Shown here: positions 62,221-64,000 of the stretch, piece by piece
How the letters are laid out: every line of letters starts with the position of its first letter
How positions within the stretch are numbered: the first letter of the stretch is position 1
Notes under the pieces: model-generated
What the model saw: the letters and a program-made list of their open reading frames with translations, nothing else
What the model was told of the DNA's origin: nothing
Database searches by the model: none
Assembly: GCF_025370755.1 (NCBI RefSeq)
Contig: NZ_JAMXFC010000002.1
Span: 248,001-312,000, forward strand
Direction: 5' to 3'
Source of the DNA: Laspinema sp. D2d
GTDB taxonomy: Bacteria > Cyanobacteriota > Cyanobacteriia > Cyanobacteriales > Laspinemataceae
DNA length: 64,000 nt
Made by a program: the position numbers and the translations under genes

Positions 62221-62850
62221 ATGACCTTACTCAGTCTGATTCTTTCCTTCTTTCCAGCGATCGTGATGGGAATGACCGCCGCATCTTTTCTCTGGATTTG
62301 TCTTTCACCGGGTATTTTAGGGGTTTTAACCTTAATCTTTTCTTTGTATGGATTTCCCGTTATAGTTTATCGGATTCACAATTATTTTTATCCATTAAAA
62401 GAAGGAATTTCTTACTTAAAAGGCCCAGATTATTCTCCTTGGTGGGGAGGTCATCAAATTCAGGCTATTTATATTACGTTTCCGGCGATTGAATCGGTGT
62501 TACGGCTGATTCCCGGGGCTTTTTCTCTGTGGTTGAGATTGTGGGGGGCAAAAATTGGCCGAGGGATTTATTGGATGCCGATTTTAGAACTGGCCGATCG
62601 CGGATTATTGGAAGTAGGCGATCGCACTATTGTCGGTCATCGAGTGGGGATTTATAGTCATGTTATTAAACCAAAACATAACAACTTAATGCTGTATGTA
62701 AAATCCGTCAAAATTGGCACTGATGTGTTTGTCGGTTCCGGGACCCATTTTGGGCCGGGAGTCACTATCGCCAATGGGGCTTATCTTCCCATTGCCACCC
62801 ATCTTTATCCGAATACCAAAGTCACCCCCCGCAAGCATTCGACGGATTAA
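62221..62850 (+). CDS. Left-handed beta-helix acyltransferase-like membrane protein
   Basis: The 209-residue protein has two N-terminal membrane helices (LLSLILSFFPAIVMGMTAAS, LGVLTLIFSLYGFPVIVY), then a hexapeptide-repeat region (LEVGDRTIVGHRVGIYSHVI, IGTDVFVGSGTHFGPGVTIA) typical of left-handed beta-helix acyltransferases. The helix is short, about three to four coils. It could transfer an acyl group to the cluster product, or be a scaffold. It starts 39 bp after the hydroxylase gene. Confidence 0.75.
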   Translation: MTLLSLILSFFPAIVMGMTAASFLWICLSPGILGVLTLIFSLYGFPVIVYRIHNYFYPLKEGISYLKGPDYSPWWGGHQIQAIYITFPAIESVLRLIPGAFSLWLRLWGAKIGRGIYWMPILELADRGLLEVGDRTIVGHRVGIYSHVIKPKHNNLMLYVKSVKIGTDVFVGSGTHFGPGVTIANGAYLPIATHLYPNTKVTPRKHSTD

Positions 62851-63044
62851 ATTTATATAAAAAGCGGATTTTATATAAATTATGCTGTAGAGATAATTAA
62901 TCACTCATGATAGTCTTCTCCTTTGGGAGATTAACCCATTAAAAGTGTCTTTAACTCCTTTTGAGTTTTAGACATAATTTTCCTAAAATTGTATTTTTCT
63001 AATTTTCTCTAATCATTGATTCATTCCATTAGAATCGGATAACT

Positions 63045-64000
63045 ATGATGCGTCCTATTATTCAACTCTTTTCTTTTTTACTCGGGTTGTATGCCTATAA
63101 GTTTTCCCAAGCTTTAAAAAACCCTCGGAGGTCTCAGCGGTCTGTCCAACAAGAAATTTATCGAAATTTTCTAGGCAGTGACTATGGAAAATCCCTGGGT
63201 TTAAGTTCCCATCCTAAAGCTTCCTTAAATGAACAATGGAATCAGATTCCAGTTGTAGACTATGAGGACATTCAACCCTGGACAGAACCTGTTAATCTCG
63301 CATCAAACCTGGCCTCCGATCAACCCGGTAACCCGACCTCCTTGCCGGGAAAGTCTCTGACCCCGGAACCAATTTTATTTTATGAAAAAACCTCTGGGAG
63401 TCGCGGACCCGCTAAATGGATTCCTTACACCCAATCCCTACGTTCTAGCTTTAACTCCATGTTTTGTGTGTGGGTGCATGATCTGATAGAAAATGGCCCG
63501 AAATTTGAGACAGGAAAATTTTATTTCTGTATTTCCCCCCAACTGAAAGACCCCCAATTACTTAATGAAATATCTGCCGGACTGGCCGATGATTCTGAAT
63601 ATTTAGATGGATGGTTGCGGGCTTTACTGAGTTTGGTATTAGTCGCACCCCCTCGACTGAAATACCTCCAAGACCCCGATGAATTTAAAGAACAGTTAAG
63701 TTTGGAACTGTTATGCGAAGACCGCTTAGAAGCGATTTCCATTTGGAGTCCCAGTTTTCTAAAAGTGCTGTTGGATTATATAAAAACCCATCGGGAGTCG
63801 CTGGTAGAGAAATTGGGTCCTAAAATCTCTCACCAGCGCGGGCAACTGTTGAGGCAGTCGCCGATTTCCTGGACTGAAATTTGGCCGAAACTGAAACTGA
63901 TTTCCTGTTGGGATAGCAGTCACTCTCGGGAACAAGCCGAATTTCTGCAAAAACTTTTTCCCGGGGTGATGGTACAGGGGAAAGGATTGCTCGCAACTGA
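63045..64000 (+). CDS. GH3-family acyl-adenylating enzyme (partial)
   Basis: The gene starts at ATG 63045 (or 63048) and runs off the window after about 318 codons. GH3 features seen: the N-terminal helix, YKFSQALKNPRRSQRS, NFLGSDYGKSLGL, then FYEKTSGSRGPAKWIPYTQS, which is the ATP-binding P-loop-like motif of adenylating GH3 proteins. Known GH3 enzymes join amino acids to carboxylic acids (jasmonate, indole-acetate). The gene is co-directional with the oxygenases after a 194-bp gap, so it may activate the cluster's acid. The C-terminal half is not visible. Confidence 0.88.
   Translation, partial: MMRPIIQLFSFLLGLYAYKFSQALKNPRRSQRSVQQEIYRNFLGSDYGKSLGLSSHPKASLNEQWNQIPVVDYEDIQPWTEPVNLASNLASDQPGNPTSLPGKSLTPEPILFYEKTSGSRGPAKWIPYTQSLRSSFNSMFCVWVHDLIENGPKFETGKFYFCISPQLKDPQLLNEISAGLADDSEYLDGWLRALLSLVLVAPPRLKYLQDPDEFKEQLSLELLCEDRLEAISIWSPSFLKVLLDYIKTHRESLVEKLGPKISHQRGQLLRQSPISWTEIWPKLKLISCWDSSHSREQAEFLQKLFPGVMVQGKGLLAT

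Overview
The window looks like chromosomal DNA of a filamentous cyanobacterium. The evidence is the very frequent HIP1 octamer (GCGATCGC), many families I know mainly from cyanobacteria (HetP-like, DUF1816, DUF3318, DUF4332, DUF4351, AAA-like/WD40 proteins, bacteriocin-type leaders beginning M[IV]ISDL) and a PEP-CTERM protein. A non-heterocystous Oscillatoria-type genus is my inference; no rRNA or other marker fixes the taxon. I found no tRNA, rRNA, CRISPR array, prophage or intact transposase. Short inverted-repeat elements are common between genes.

Layout. 1-5.9 kb: a truncated GNAT-PIN fusion; a two-gene flavoprotein plus large-protein operon resembling quinoprotein oxidase/maturase pairs (LodA/LodB type); a DUF4351 protein with a damaged partial duplicate, separated by a 100-bp symmetrical element. 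6-9.5 kb: valS and a coiled-coil protein. 9.7-16.6 kb: an overlapping pair, a giant SF1 helicase (COG1112-like) and a single-HKD phospholipase-D-like protein, with the domain content of a Mokosh-like anti-phage module. 17.4-27.7 kb: a HetC-like peptidase/ABC exporter, an HlyD adaptor, a HetP-like protein, three double-glycine precursor peptides, a PpiC-type isomerase and a PEP-CTERM protein. A 13-bp palindrome, TGCCA-N3-TGGCA, occurs five times across this stretch.

28-49 kb: mostly housekeeping genes. They include an M16 peptidase pair with a divergent TetR regulator, an aminopeptidase P, a beta-lactamase-fold hydrolase, an alpha/beta hydrolase, an RlmB-type methyltransferase with an N-terminal tandem repeat, Mini-RNase III, a STAS protein with no standard start codon, carA, a retropepsin-like protease, trpD, a Txe/YoeB toxin-antitoxin pair, queE and a DUF4344 metallopeptidase. 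49-54.3 kb: two AAA-like STAND-type proteins, one with 14 WD40 repeats.

55.5-64 kb: a co-directional set of at least nine genes that runs off the window: three Rieske oxygenases, a [2Fe-2S] ferredoxin, two ferritin-like di-iron proteins (one AurF-like), a fatty-acid-hydroxylase-type membrane protein, a hexapeptide acyltransferase-like protein and a GH3-family acyl-adenylating enzyme. It reads as an oxidative tailoring or biosynthetic cluster of unknown product.

The loci most worth following up are the HetC/HlyD/HetP/peptide locus with its shared palindromes, the Rieske/di-iron/GH3 cluster, and the helicase-PLD pair.
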